DNA from: Paenibacillus stellifer
GTDB taxonomy: Bacteria; Bacillota; Bacilli; Paenibacillales; Paenibacillaceae
Assembly: GCF_000758685.1 (NCBI RefSeq)
Contig: NZ_CP009286.1
Coordinates: 4,184,501-4,248,500, forward strand
DNA length: 64,000 bases
Direction of reading: 5' to 3'
In this document: positions 26,089 to 34,877 of the stretch, piece by piece
How the letters are laid out: every line of letters begins with the position of its first letter
Position numbering within the stretch: position 1 is the first letter of the stretch
The notes under the pieces: generated by a model
What the model saw: only the letters and a program-made list of their open reading frames with translations
The model's database searches: none
What the model was told of the DNA's origin: nothing
Position numbers and translations under genes: made by a program

Positions 26089-27393
26089 CTACTGCTCTCT
26101 CCGCAGCCCCTGGTTATGCCGGATCTTCGCCTCGTTGCCCTGCTCCGTCGCCTGATAGAACACCCGGCGCGAAATGGCGTCCGGCAAATACTGCTGCTTC
26201 ACGAAGTGGCCCGGATAATCATGCGGGTATTTGTAGCCTGCATGCCCGAGCTGCGCGGAGCCCTTGTAATGCGTATCCCGCAGATGCAGCGGCACCTCGG
26301 CGGATTTCAGCTCCTCGATCGCCGAGGTGGCCCGCGATATCGCCATGTAGACGGCGTTCGACTTCGGGCTCTCCACGGCGAACAGAATCGCCTGGGCGAT
26401 GTTGAGCCTCGCCTCCGGCCAGCCGTTGTTGCGGTACGCCTCCAGCGCGCTGACCGCCTGTACCATCGCCTGCGGATTCGCCAGGCCGATGTCCTCGCTC
26501 GCCGCCGCGATCAGCCGGCGGATGAACACAATGGGGTCCATGCCGAGCTTCTCGACGGCATAGAGGAACCAGAACAGCGCAGCGTCGCTGGAGCCGCGGA
26601 TGCTCTTGTGGAAGGCGGACAGCACGTCGTACTGCGTCGACTCGTCCGCCTTCACGGTCGGCCGCCGGATGGAATCCTCCGCCACCTCCAGCGTGACGTG
26701 AACCGTCCCGCCGCTGTCGGGCGGAGTTGTCATGGCGGCCAGCTCCAGCGCATTCAGCGCGCGGCGAATGTCGCCGTTCGCCATGGTGGCGATGTGCTCA
26801 AGCGCGGCATCGTCCACCTGAAGGTCCATAAACCCAAGGCCCTTGTCCTTGTCGGCAAGTGCTCTCTTCATCGCCTCCAGGCTGTGGGTCTTGCCGAGCG
26901 CCTCCAGCTGGAACAGCGTGGACCGGCTCATGAGCGCGCCATTCACATAATGGAACGGATTCTCGGTCGTCGCCCCGATGAAAATAATCGTTCCCTTCTC
27001 AACAGCCGGCAGCAGCGCATCCTGGCGGGAGCTGTTGAAGCGGTGCACCTCGTCCAGAAACAGGATCGTCTTCGTGCCGTACAGCGATTTGGAGTTCTGT
27101 GCGCGCTCAATGACTTCCCTGACATCCTTAACGCTCGCTTCCACTGCGTTCAGGCGGACGAATTCGCCTTTCGTCTGGTGGGAGATAATATGGGCAAGCG
27201 TCGTCTTGCCGCAGCCGGGCGGCCCGTACAGCAGAATGGAAGAGACCTGGTCCGCTTCAATAGCCCGGCGAAGAAGCTTTCCTTTGCCCACGATATGCTC
27301 CTGTCCGATATATTCATCAAGAGTTTCCGGCCGCATGCGGTCGGCCAAGAGACGCCCGTCACGCGTCTCCTCCTCGAACGAAAACAAATCCAT
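26089..27393 (-). CDS. rarA: Replication-associated recombination protein RarA/MgsA
   Basis: This AAA+ ATPase acts at stalled replication forks. It has 434 residues. Walker A is GPPGCGKTT (57-65), Walker B ILFLDEVHRF near 112, sensor 1 IGATTENP near 138, and a C-terminal tetramerisation domain holds HKSIRGSSDAALFWFLY near 262. AAGGAG lies 7 bases before ATG at 27393; an in-frame ATG at 27411 is less well placed. In Bacillus (yrvN) it neighbours tcdA and cymR, and the order is kept here with additions. It converges with mnmA. Confidence 0.95.
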   Translation of the reverse strand: MDLFSFEEETRDGRLLADRMRPETLDEYIGQEHIVGKGKLLRRAIEADQVSSILLYGPPGCGKTTLAHIISHQTKGEFVRLNAVEASVKDVREVIERAQNSKSLYGTKTILFLDEVHRFNSSRQDALLPAVEKGTIIFIGATTENPFHYVNGALMSRSTLFQLEALGKTHSLEAMKRALADKDKGLGFMDLQVDDAALEHIATMANGDIRRALNALELAAMTTPPDSGGTVHVTLEVAEDSIRRPTVKADESTQYDVLSAFHKSIRGSSDAALFWFLYAVEKLGMDPIVFIRRLIAAASEDIGLANPQAMVQAVSALEAYRNNGWPEARLNIAQAILFAVESPKSNAVYMAISRATSAIEELKSAEVPLHLRDTHYKGSAQLGHAGYKYPHDYPGHFVKQQYLPDAISRRVFYQATEQGNEAKIRHNQGLRREQ

Positions 27394-27590
27394 GTCGACA
27401 CTCCTTGCCAATGCGATATGACTCTATCATACCATTTACGCGGTCAAAGAGCACAGGTGTTCCGATCCTCCCGAAACTCGCATGAAGCATCGTCCGCTTG
27501 CGCGGGGAGATGGGTGGATGCGGGTTGAGCGGTTCATGCCGTTCTTCCCATCCATCAGATAGCTCACAGCCTGTTAATGACCATATGCGT

Positions 27591-27634
27591 AAAAAGAAAG
27601 GGAGCATGGCGGCCCTTCGGCTGCACATGCTCCC
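27591..27634 (-). terminator. Terminator downstream of helD
   Basis: On the minus strand GGGAGCATG and CATGCTCCC enclose a GCC/GGC inner stem, followed by TTTCTTTTT. Confidence 0.8.
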
Positions 27635-27670
27635 CATATTGCTAACCCGGTTATATGCCATCCGGCAAGG

Positions 27671-27714
27671 CCAAGAGATACCAAGAGAAAGCCAAGAGAA
27701 CCCCAAGAGAACCT
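27671..27714. repeat. Short tandem repeat, four copies of CCAAGAGA
   Basis: CCAAGAGA occurs four times with 2-3 base spacers (period 10-11) just downstream of helD on its own strand. Confidence 0.8.
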
Positions 27715-27735
27715 TAGGCTAATAACGCCCCTTCT

Positions 27736-29904
27736 TTACTTGACCTGCCAACCTTCCGCCGCTTCGCTTTCTTCGGCCGCCTTCACGAGATATGAAGGCT
27801 GCTGTCCGTTATGCAGCAGCCACAGCTCATGCAGCGCCCGGGTGCAGCCGACATACAGGAGCTTGGCGTCCCATGCCGCCTCACCGTATGAGCTTAAGTC
27901 CGCGTCGGCAACGATGGCCGCATCGAATTCGAGCCCTTTGGACAGGTACAGCGGCAGAACCGACAGTCCTCCCTGATACTCGGTCATACTGCCGTCAATC
28001 AGGTGAACGTCCTCGAACCGGACAGACAGTTCCGCGAACAGGGCTTCGGCATCTGCCAGCGTCCGCGTCAGCACCGCCACGGTGCGGTAATCGCGGCTGG
28101 ACAGCTCGGCGAGCGCAGCGGAGATATCCTCCGTCCGGCTTGCTCCGTATTTAAGAAGCCGCACAGGATTGCCGCTTCGGAACACCGGAACGGCCAGCAA
28201 ATCGCTCTTCACGCCGCCCCTCAGAATCCCATTGGCAAAATCAATGATTTCCATGGTCGACCGGTAGCTTCGCGTCAGTGCATGATACGACGTATGCTCC
28301 GGAGCGAACAGCTCCTGCATCTCGCGCCATTCATGCACGCCCTTGTAGGCGTGAATCCCCTGTGATAAATCCCCGAGAATGGTGAATGAATGATTGCGGG
28401 CATACAGATCCAGCACAGCAATCTGAAAAGGCGAGAAATCCTGGGCCTCGTCTATGACGATATGGTCGAATTTCTGCACCCCCTCGTCTCCGTTCAACAG
28501 ATAATGAATGTACAGCAGCGGCGGAAGGTCCTCCTCCAGCACATGCCCCTTCTTGAGCTGCGCGCGCGTCGATTTCATTACGGCGGCCGGAATCTTCTCC
28601 GGCTCATCCGCAGGCCAATCGGCGGGCGGCTTCACGGCCCGGAAAATCTGCTTGTAGATCGTCAGCGGATCATATTTGGGCCACTTGCCGGCATACGCCT
28701 TCTCCCGCTGCGCGCCCTTCTTCTTGCGGTCCTTCAGCGCCGCGGCGGAAGGGCTCTTCTTCAGCTCCATTTCGATCCACCGATGAATCCGGGCCATCAC
28801 CCGTTCCTTGCGCTTCGCCGGCGGATACGGAGCGTATTCCTCCTTGTACCAGCGCATAATCATCCGCCGGGGGAGGACGGCGCCTTCCCAGGGCGAGAAA
28901 TCGCCTTCGGGAACCGCTCCCGACTCCAGCAGCGACACCGCTTCTTCAATAACGCCTATCAGCTTCGTGGAACCCTTGAAGCGCTCCGGCGTCTCCTCAG
29001 TAAGGACAGGCATTGCCCCCTTATTCTCGAACCAGCGGTTGAGCGTCTCCATCACGCCGGTGTCCGTCAGCTCAAGGCCCAGCAGCTCTGCGGCCCAGTC
29101 CGCGAAAGTGCTCTGCTGGATGTTGCCAACACCAAGCTCCGGCAGCACGTCGGAGATGTAGTCCAGGAACATCCGGTTCGGGGCAAAAATGATCATCCGC
29201 TCCGCCGAGACCTGCTCCTTATACTGATACAGCAAAAAAGCGAGCCGGTGCAGCGCGACCGTCGTCTTTCCGCTGCCCGCCACGCCCTGGATGATGAGCG
29301 CGGTATTTTTGGCAGCCCGGATAATCCGGTCCTGCTCTTCCTGAATCGTCGACACGATATCCCGCAGCCGGTTATCCTTGTTCTCCCCGAGACGGTAGAC
29401 AAGGAATTCGTCCGAGACGGCGGGGCCGTCGCTCTCGCGGTCATAGGTGTCGGCCACCCGCTCCAGAATGCGTTTGCGGATGACGACATTTCGTTTCAGA
29501 TACACCAGGCCCTCGACGATTCCGTCAGGCGACTCGTAGGATGCCGGCTCCGTTCCTCCGGTGAACGAGTAGAACAGGCTGGCTACCGGAGCCCGCCAGT
29601 CGATAACAAGCGGACGGTCGGAGGCCTGCTCGCGGTCTGCGCCGATTTTGCCGATATAGAGCGGCTTGCGCTCACCCTGACCGCCTTCCTGAAAATCCAG
29701 CCGTCCAAAATACGGCTCCGTCCGAAGTTTCGACAGATTGTTCCTTCTCTGTTCCCTCGAAGCCTCCAGCACCTGCTCGGTGTATTCATGCCCGGTGTAT
29801 ACCGGTGTATTGCGCAGCTTCTCAAGCTGCCGGTCAATCTCTTCAAGCGCGGCGTTCAGCCTTTCCTGTTCCTCTTGATAGGCACTTTGAAACTTGTCCT
29901 CCAA
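27736..29904 (-). CDS. helD: HelD-like superfamily 1 helicase
   Basis: The 722-residue protein of the UvrD/HelD family binds RNA polymerase and helps recycle it from stalled or spent complexes in Firmicutes. An N-terminal coiled-coil arm (residues 1-60, EEQERLNAALEEIDRQLEKL) would reach into the polymerase channel. Walker A is IQGVAGSGKTT near 207-215, and motif II is VIDEAQDFSPF near 490. Motif III/IV segments include LGDLSQGIHAY and LTRSYRSTMEI, and SKGLEFDAAIV stands for motif V. It starts at TTG with TAGGAGG 9 bases upstream. A terminator follows. Confidence 0.9.
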   Translation of the reverse strand: MEDKFQSAYQEEQERLNAALEEIDRQLEKLRNTPVYTGHEYTEQVLEASREQRRNNLSKLRTEPYFGRLDFQEGGQGERKPLYIGKIGADREQASDRPLVIDWRAPVASLFYSFTGGTEPASYESPDGIVEGLVYLKRNVVIRKRILERVADTYDRESDGPAVSDEFLVYRLGENKDNRLRDIVSTIQEEQDRIIRAAKNTALIIQGVAGSGKTTVALHRLAFLLYQYKEQVSAERMIIFAPNRMFLDYISDVLPELGVGNIQQSTFADWAAELLGLELTDTGVMETLNRWFENKGAMPVLTEETPERFKGSTKLIGVIEEAVSLLESGAVPEGDFSPWEGAVLPRRMIMRWYKEEYAPYPPAKRKERVMARIHRWIEMELKKSPSAAALKDRKKKGAQREKAYAGKWPKYDPLTIYKQIFRAVKPPADWPADEPEKIPAAVMKSTRAQLKKGHVLEEDLPPLLYIHYLLNGDEGVQKFDHIVIDEAQDFSPFQIAVLDLYARNHSFTILGDLSQGIHAYKGVHEWREMQELFAPEHTSYHALTRSYRSTMEIIDFANGILRGGVKSDLLAVPVFRSGNPVRLLKYGASRTEDISAALAELSSRDYRTVAVLTRTLADAEALFAELSVRFEDVHLIDGSMTEYQGGLSVLPLYLSKGLEFDAAIVADADLSSYGEAAWDAKLLYVGCTRALHELWLLHNGQQPSYLVKAAEESEAAEGWQVK

Positions 29905-30094
29905 TTTCAGTTACCTCCTAAAAGTATTACGGGGCATACCCACCCGTCCCTTAAGGCAAAACCGGCTTGTATGTCCGATCAGCAGGGCGCATCCTTACCA
30001 GCGGGTTCAGACGCGCTCAAATTCAAAAAGGAGTCTTATTGTATCATAATGGCCAATGGAATGCCAAGAATTCCCGCACAAGCTCCGCAAGGCC

Positions 30095-31393
30095 CTATAG
30101 CAGCGCATGAAGAACGAAATTCGCCAGGAACAGGCCCGCGATTCCGTACAAAGCGGGCGGCACCTCCGCGCCTCTGCGAAGCGCAAGCTTGGCGATCGGA
30201 TAGGTGATGAAGCCGAAGGCCATTCCGTCGACAATGCTGTATGTGAAGGGAATCATGACCAGGATCAGAAAGGCCGGAAAGGCCTCTGTCGGATCGCTGA
30301 AATCCATCACCTGCACATGCTGCATCATGAGGCCGCCGATGATGATCAGAACCGGCGCGATGGCGCTGTCCGGCACGTAGACAAGCGCCGGAATGAACAG
30401 GAAGGTCGCGGCGAACATCAGGCCCGCGGCAAGCGAGGTCAGGCCGGAGCGTCCTCCGGCCGCTATTCCCGCGGTCGATTCGGCGGCCGCGACGGCGGGA
30501 CTGCTGCCCAGGAGTCCGGCAGCGATGTTGACGAGCGAGAGCGCCCGCAGGCTGCTCTTGAAGCGCTCGGGATGCCCGGTCATCGTCGTCTGGGCCGAGA
30601 TCAGGCCGATGTTCTCGAAGACCACGATCAGCAGCAGGAGAAAGACGGCAATCCAGAATACGAGACTGAGCGTCCCTCCCATATCCAGGCCAAGAAAGAC
30701 CTGGCCGTAACCTTCAAAGAGATGCCCCGTCCCCGCGTTCTCCCGCCCATGACCGGCGCCAAGCAGATAGGCCAGGAGAGTGCCTGCGAACATGCTGATC
30801 AAGAGTCCGCCCCGCGTGCCCCACAGATGCAGCACCAGCGCCAGGACCAGCGTAACGCAGGAGGTGATGACGGCGGGGTCGCTGAAGTGGCCGATCGCGA
30901 CGAACGTCGTCTTATGGGCGATGACGATGCCGCTTTTTTGCAGGCCGATAAAGGTCAGAAACAGCCCGATCCCGACGGTGATCGCGTGCCGGAGATTGGA
31001 CGGAATAGCGTCGCTCAGAATGCGGTACAGCGAAGTGAACGCCACCGCCACGAACAACACCCCGGTAACCGATACTACCGCCAGCGCCTCTCTCCAGTCC
31101 AGCTTCATGGAATGCACCAGCGTATAGGTGAAAAATGCGTTGATTCCCATGCCGGGCACCACTATAATCGGCGTCTTTCCAACGAACGCCATCAGCAGAC
31201 AGCCGCATACGGCCGTCAGCAGCGTTGCCACCATCCCCGCCCGCAGCGGCATTCCTGCATCCTGCAGGATAGCCGCGTTGACCATCACGATGTAGACCGA
31301 TGCAAAATAAGAGATGAGTCCGGCAGCCCACTCTTTTCTCCGTACATATTCGGGCTCCAGGCCGAGGCTGCGGCTCCAAAAGCTGTTGTTCAT
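30095..31393 (-). CDS. Purine permease, AzgA/PbuG type (NCS2 superfamily)
   Basis: The 432-residue membrane protein has about 12 helices and imports hypoxanthine, guanine or adenine with protons. AzgA-type marks are the N-terminal RKEWAAGLISYFASVYIVMVN, VVPGMGINAFFTYT near 92, and SSPAVAAAESTAGIAAGGRSG near 300. ATG at 31393 has GGAGGTG upstream. The longer frame to 31567 would run through the tcdA terminator and is rejected. No purine riboswitch is seen in the leader. The exact purine cannot be told from sequence. Confidence 0.9.
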   Translation of the reverse strand: MNNSFWSRSLGLEPEYVRRKEWAAGLISYFASVYIVMVNAAILQDAGMPLRAGMVATLLTAVCGCLLMAFVGKTPIIVVPGMGINAFFTYTLVHSMKLDWREALAVVSVTGVLFVAVAFTSLYRILSDAIPSNLRHAITVGIGLFLTFIGLQKSGIVIAHKTTFVAIGHFSDPAVITSCVTLVLALVLHLWGTRGGLLISMFAGTLLAYLLGAGHGRENAGTGHLFEGYGQVFLGLDMGGTLSLVFWIAVFLLLLIVVFENIGLISAQTTMTGHPERFKSSLRALSLVNIAAGLLGSSPAVAAAESTAGIAAGGRSGLTSLAAGLMFAATFLFIPALVYVPDSAIAPVLIIIGGLMMQHVQVMDFSDPTEAFPAFLILVMIPFTYSIVDGMAFGFITYPIAKLALRRGAEVPPALYGIAGLFLANFVLHALL

Positions 31394-31520
31394 GTCTGGA
31401 CACCTCCGTACCATATTGTAAAAGCCAGGCGCCTTATAGTAATAGCCAGACGCAACGGGCGCCATGCTTAACATACGCGCGGCAGTCCCGAACGCCAAAG
31501 ACACCAGCCGCACCGCAGTC

Positions 31521-31554
31521 AAAAAGGGCGAGACGCCTCCGACGGCGCTCGCCC
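31521..31554 (-). terminator. Terminator downstream of tcdA
   Basis: On the minus strand GGGCGAG and CTCGCCC enclose a GCC/GGC inner pairing, followed by TTTTT. Confidence 0.8.
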
Positions 31555-31585
31555 CTCCTTGTCCCATCCGGGCCTTGGCCCGCTG

Positions 31586-32341
31586 TTAGATTGTGACGCC
31601 GCCGGCTTCCAGCAGCTCCTTGACGGCGACGCTGACCATAATCAGCCCCGCCACCGGCGGAACGAACGCATTGCTCGCAGGCGGCTGCTTCGCCTTCCGG
31701 ATATCCGGCGCATTCTCCGGCACGATCTTGTCCGTGACATCCTGGCGCGGCTTGATCGGCTCTTCCGTGGAAAAGACGACCTTCACGCCTTTCTTGATAC
31801 CGTCTTTACGCAGTTTCTGACGGATGACCCGGGCAATCGGGTCCATCGAGGTCTTGGAAATATCCGCAACCTGAAACTTCGTCGGGTCCATTTTGTTGGC
31901 CGCGCCCATGCTTGAAATCATCGGGATTTTGCGGGCCAGACACTGCTTGATCAGATGGATTTTGTAGAAAATCGTATCCGAGGCGTCCAGTACGTAATCC
32001 AGCTTGTACTTGAACAACTCCTCGTACGTTTCATCGGTATAGAACATGTTCAGCGCGATCGCTTCGCATCCCGGATTGATCAGCTTGACGCGCTCGACCA
32101 TGAGATCCGCCTTCTTCTGCCCGATCGTCGTGGTCAGGGCGTGAATCTGGCGGTTGATGTTCGTAATGTCGACCGAATCCTTGTCAATAAGAATGATGCG
32201 TCCCACACCGGTTCGGGCTAGAGCTTCGACCGCCATGGAGCCTACGCCGCCTATGCCCAGGACGGCTACGGTGCTATTGTTCAATATATCCAGGCCTTCA
32301 GCGCCAATGGCAAGCTCTGTCCGTGAAAATTGATGAAGCAT
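31586..32341 (-). CDS. tcdA: tRNA threonylcarbamoyladenosine dehydratase
   Basis: This E1-like enzyme uses ATP to cyclise t6A37 in tRNA. It has 251 residues. The nucleotide-binding segment is VAVLGIGGVGSMAVEALARTGVG near 27-49, the adenylation residues are in DITNINRQIHA near 62, and the C-terminal region SNAFVPPVAGLIM carries the family pattern. In Bacillus (yrvM) it follows aspS directly. Here a maltodextrin cluster lies between them and its last gene ends only 18 bases upstream of tcdA, with no terminator in the gap. GGGAGG lies 9 bases before the ATG. Confidence 0.94.
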   Translation of the reverse strand: MLHQFSRTELAIGAEGLDILNNSTVAVLGIGGVGSMAVEALARTGVGRIILIDKDSVDITNINRQIHALTTTIGQKKADLMVERVKLINPGCEAIALNMFYTDETYEELFKYKLDYVLDASDTIFYKIHLIKQCLARKIPMISSMGAANKMDPTKFQVADISKTSMDPIARVIRQKLRKDGIKKGVKVVFSTEEPIKPRQDVTDKIVPENAPDIRKAKQPPASNAFVPPVAGLIMVSVAVKELLEAGGVTI

Positions 32342-32359
32342 TGTCTGCTAACCTCCCAT

Positions 32360-34837
32360 TTATCCCCTGACGATAAGTTCAACCTCCTGCAAACCCGCTA
32401 GCGTTGTTTTAATATACAGTTGATTGTCCTGTTTGTCATAATACCATCCAGAACTCTGCTCCTCAAGCTGGTTCATATCATGAACCTTGGAAATCCGGCT
32501 CACCGTTCTTGGAACAAAGGAAAGATGATGGACGGTATAACGTATGGATTTATCGTCTGGCCCCAGGCCGCAAACTTGATAAGCCGCTTTGATCGTAAAC
32601 AGGCCTTTACTTTCTTCTGTCTGCAGTTGAATGATATTGTAAGCTCCTTGAAGGTACTGATCACTTCTTCCATCGTCCTCATAAAGTGAAAATGAACCTC
32701 GAATGTCTGAGCGATGCTCAGCCTCCCTACGAGTCCCGGCCTGATCCAGCCCGCCTTGAGCATACAAGTGAATATCAAGATCACTCCAATTACCTTCACC
32801 TGTATGCTGCACTGGCCGCGTCAGAGGAATAATCGCTCCCCCCCTCACATACATCGGCAAAATATCAAGCGGCGCATGCGCTATAATATGAGACCCGCCT
32901 TCATAACGAGTTCCATTCCAATAGTCGTACCAGATGCCTTCGGGTAAGTAAACGATCCGGTGCTGCTTTCCTGGCTCACAAATCGGTGCAATAAGTAAAT
33001 CCTGGCCTAGCAGAAATTGATCGGACAAATGGTACGTATTGAGATCCTCAGGATATTCCAATACAAGCGGCCGCATAATCGGTAGTCCCGAGCAGGTTGA
33101 CTCGTAAAAAAGAGAATAAAGATAGGGAAGCATCCGATACCTTAAATCAATATACTGCCTGCAAATCTCTTCCACCTCTGAATCAAAAGTCCATGGCTCC
33201 TGATCGCGTGTATCGATCGCGCTGTGATTTCTGCAGAACGGAGTAAATGCGCCAAGCTGCGTCCATCGCGCCAACAGCTCCCCTGAAGCATGGTGCATAA
33301 ATCCACCGATGTCAGATCCACAAAAGGCAATACCGGAAAGACCAAGGTTAAGTCCCATCGAAATCGACAATCTCAGATGATCCCAATAACTGCGGTTATC
33401 TCCTGTCCAGACCGCGGCGTAACGCTGTATTCCGGCATACCCGGCTCTCGTTAAGACGAACGGTCTTTCACCCTGAAGCAGCTTCCCCATGCCCTCATAA
33501 GTAGCTTGACTCATCAACAAGCCATAAATATTGTGCAATTCACCATGTGTCTTGGGGTTTCCGCCATTGCGGTGAACCACGCTCTCATCTATCGTTTTCG
33601 TCGGGGAATTAAAAACACTAGGCTCATTCATGTCGTTCCATATTCCGCTGATTCCGTAGTTAACGTAAAATTGATGTAGGGCGCCCCACCATTCACGAGT
33701 AGATTCATCCGTAAAATCAGGGAATACGCTTGGTCCCGGCCACACATCACCGACATACGGATTGCCGCCCGGTGTCTGGCAAAAGCGCCCATCACTAATG
33801 CCCTGTTCGTATACCGCATATCCAGCCTGAACTTTTACCCCGGGGTCAACGATCGGAACGATACGGAAGCCCAACTCCTTGAGCTCCTTCATCATGCCCG
33901 CCGGATCAGGGAACCTTTCCTCATCAAAAGTAAATACCTTATATTCTTTCATATAGTGAATATCCAGGTAAATAACATCACAAGGAATGACCTTGTTTCT
34001 AAAATGATGCGCAAGCGTAATCACTTCCTCCTGATTCATATAACTGAATCTGGACTGCTGGTAGCCGAGGGACCACAGCGGAGGAAGGGGCATTTTACCC
34101 GTTAAAATCGAATAACGCGCGACAACATCCTTAAGCTTCGGGCCCGTAATGACATATAAATCCATCTCTCGATTAGCCGTTTCAATAGAATAGCTGTCTG
34201 ACGATTCACGCAAATCCACTACGGTTCTGCCCGGATAATCAATAAACAATCCAAAGGAATGACGGACCGAATGGTGAATCAGCAGCGGGATAGATTGATA
34301 TAGGGACTCCGTATCCGGCACATGCGGGTCAAACACATCGGAATTCCACATCGTGTATCTTTCACCGCGTTTATTCAAGTATCCCGTAGTCTCTCCCAGG
34401 CCGTATATGACTGCTCCGTCGTCCATGCTTCCCTGGCATCGCATAGCTATATCGGAGAAGGATAGCTTGTAAGTTCCGCACAGGATGTCTTGCGCCGCCT
34501 TCACTGTGAATGACATATCGTATTTATTAACAACGAGGACTATATTCCCTCCTGTAATCTCCAACTCATTGTCCGTCTCAGAGACCTTCCAGCCTTCAAG
34601 CGGCTCATACGATAAAATTGCCTTTGAAGGCTCTATCATGACAGAGCTTCCAGCCAGCGATCCGGAAATCCGCACAATATCCGGAGTAACCATGCGTACG
34701 GTAATACTCGACTGTTTGCCGTATATCACTACATGTGTATCTTCACGCTCATAGTCTACAAATGGACCTATATCACGAAAGTTCGAAGCATATCCGCTTT
34801 CTATTTGATCCGGGTGAATTTCCTCACTTGTATGCAT
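32360..34837 (-). CDS. Alpha-glucosidase, glycoside hydrolase family 31
   Basis: The 825-residue enzyme releases glucose from the non-reducing end of alpha-glucans or maltooligosaccharides. The nucleophile is D402 in GIWNDMNEPSVF, and the probable acid/base is D480 in AVWTGDN. An N-terminal beta-sandwich (about 1-240) with GLGETTGYLNKRG near 147, a catalytic barrel (about 250-600) and C-terminal beta domains are seen. No signal peptide is present, so it should act in the cytosol on imported maltodextrins. GGAGTGGTGA precedes the ATG. It is the last gene of the maltodextrin cluster and ends 18 bases before tcdA. Confidence 0.92.
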   Translation of the reverse strand: MHTSEEIHPDQIESGYASNFRDIGPFVDYEREDTHVVIYGKQSSITVRMVTPDIVRISGSLAGSSVMIEPSKAILSYEPLEGWKVSETDNELEITGGNIVLVVNKYDMSFTVKAAQDILCGTYKLSFSDIAMRCQGSMDDGAVIYGLGETTGYLNKRGERYTMWNSDVFDPHVPDTESLYQSIPLLIHHSVRHSFGLFIDYPGRTVVDLRESSDSYSIETANREMDLYVITGPKLKDVVARYSILTGKMPLPPLWSLGYQQSRFSYMNQEEVITLAHHFRNKVIPCDVIYLDIHYMKEYKVFTFDEERFPDPAGMMKELKELGFRIVPIVDPGVKVQAGYAVYEQGISDGRFCQTPGGNPYVGDVWPGPSVFPDFTDESTREWWGALHQFYVNYGISGIWNDMNEPSVFNSPTKTIDESVVHRNGGNPKTHGELHNIYGLLMSQATYEGMGKLLQGERPFVLTRAGYAGIQRYAAVWTGDNRSYWDHLRLSISMGLNLGLSGIAFCGSDIGGFMHHASGELLARWTQLGAFTPFCRNHSAIDTRDQEPWTFDSEVEEICRQYIDLRYRMLPYLYSLFYESTCSGLPIMRPLVLEYPEDLNTYHLSDQFLLGQDLLIAPICEPGKQHRIVYLPEGIWYDYWNGTRYEGGSHIIAHAPLDILPMYVRGGAIIPLTRPVQHTGEGNWSDLDIHLYAQGGLDQAGTRREAEHRSDIRGSFSLYEDDGRSDQYLQGAYNIIQLQTEESKGLFTIKAAYQVCGLGPDDKSIRYTVHHLSFVPRTVSRISKVHDMNQLEEQSSGWYYDKQDNQLYIKTTLAGLQEVELIVRG

Positions 34838-34877
34838 GATGGTTCACCACTCCTATTTTCTATTTTTTCAGTATAGT

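Larger units (their letters stand above)
27394..27735. other. Spacer between rarA and helD
   Basis: No gene is seen in these 342 bases. They hold the helD terminator (27591-27634) and a short four-copy repeat (27671-27714). The promoter of rarA should lie in the first 100 bases. Confidence 0.5.

Noticed and set aside
28390..30207. 605-codon plus-strand frame across helD
   Set aside because: Antisense shadow of a complete helicase gene; composition and lack of motifs argue against coding.
31394..31520. Purine riboswitch in front of the AzgA-type permease
   Set aside because: The leader is only about 127 bases and lacks the conserved loop and core bases of that aptamer.
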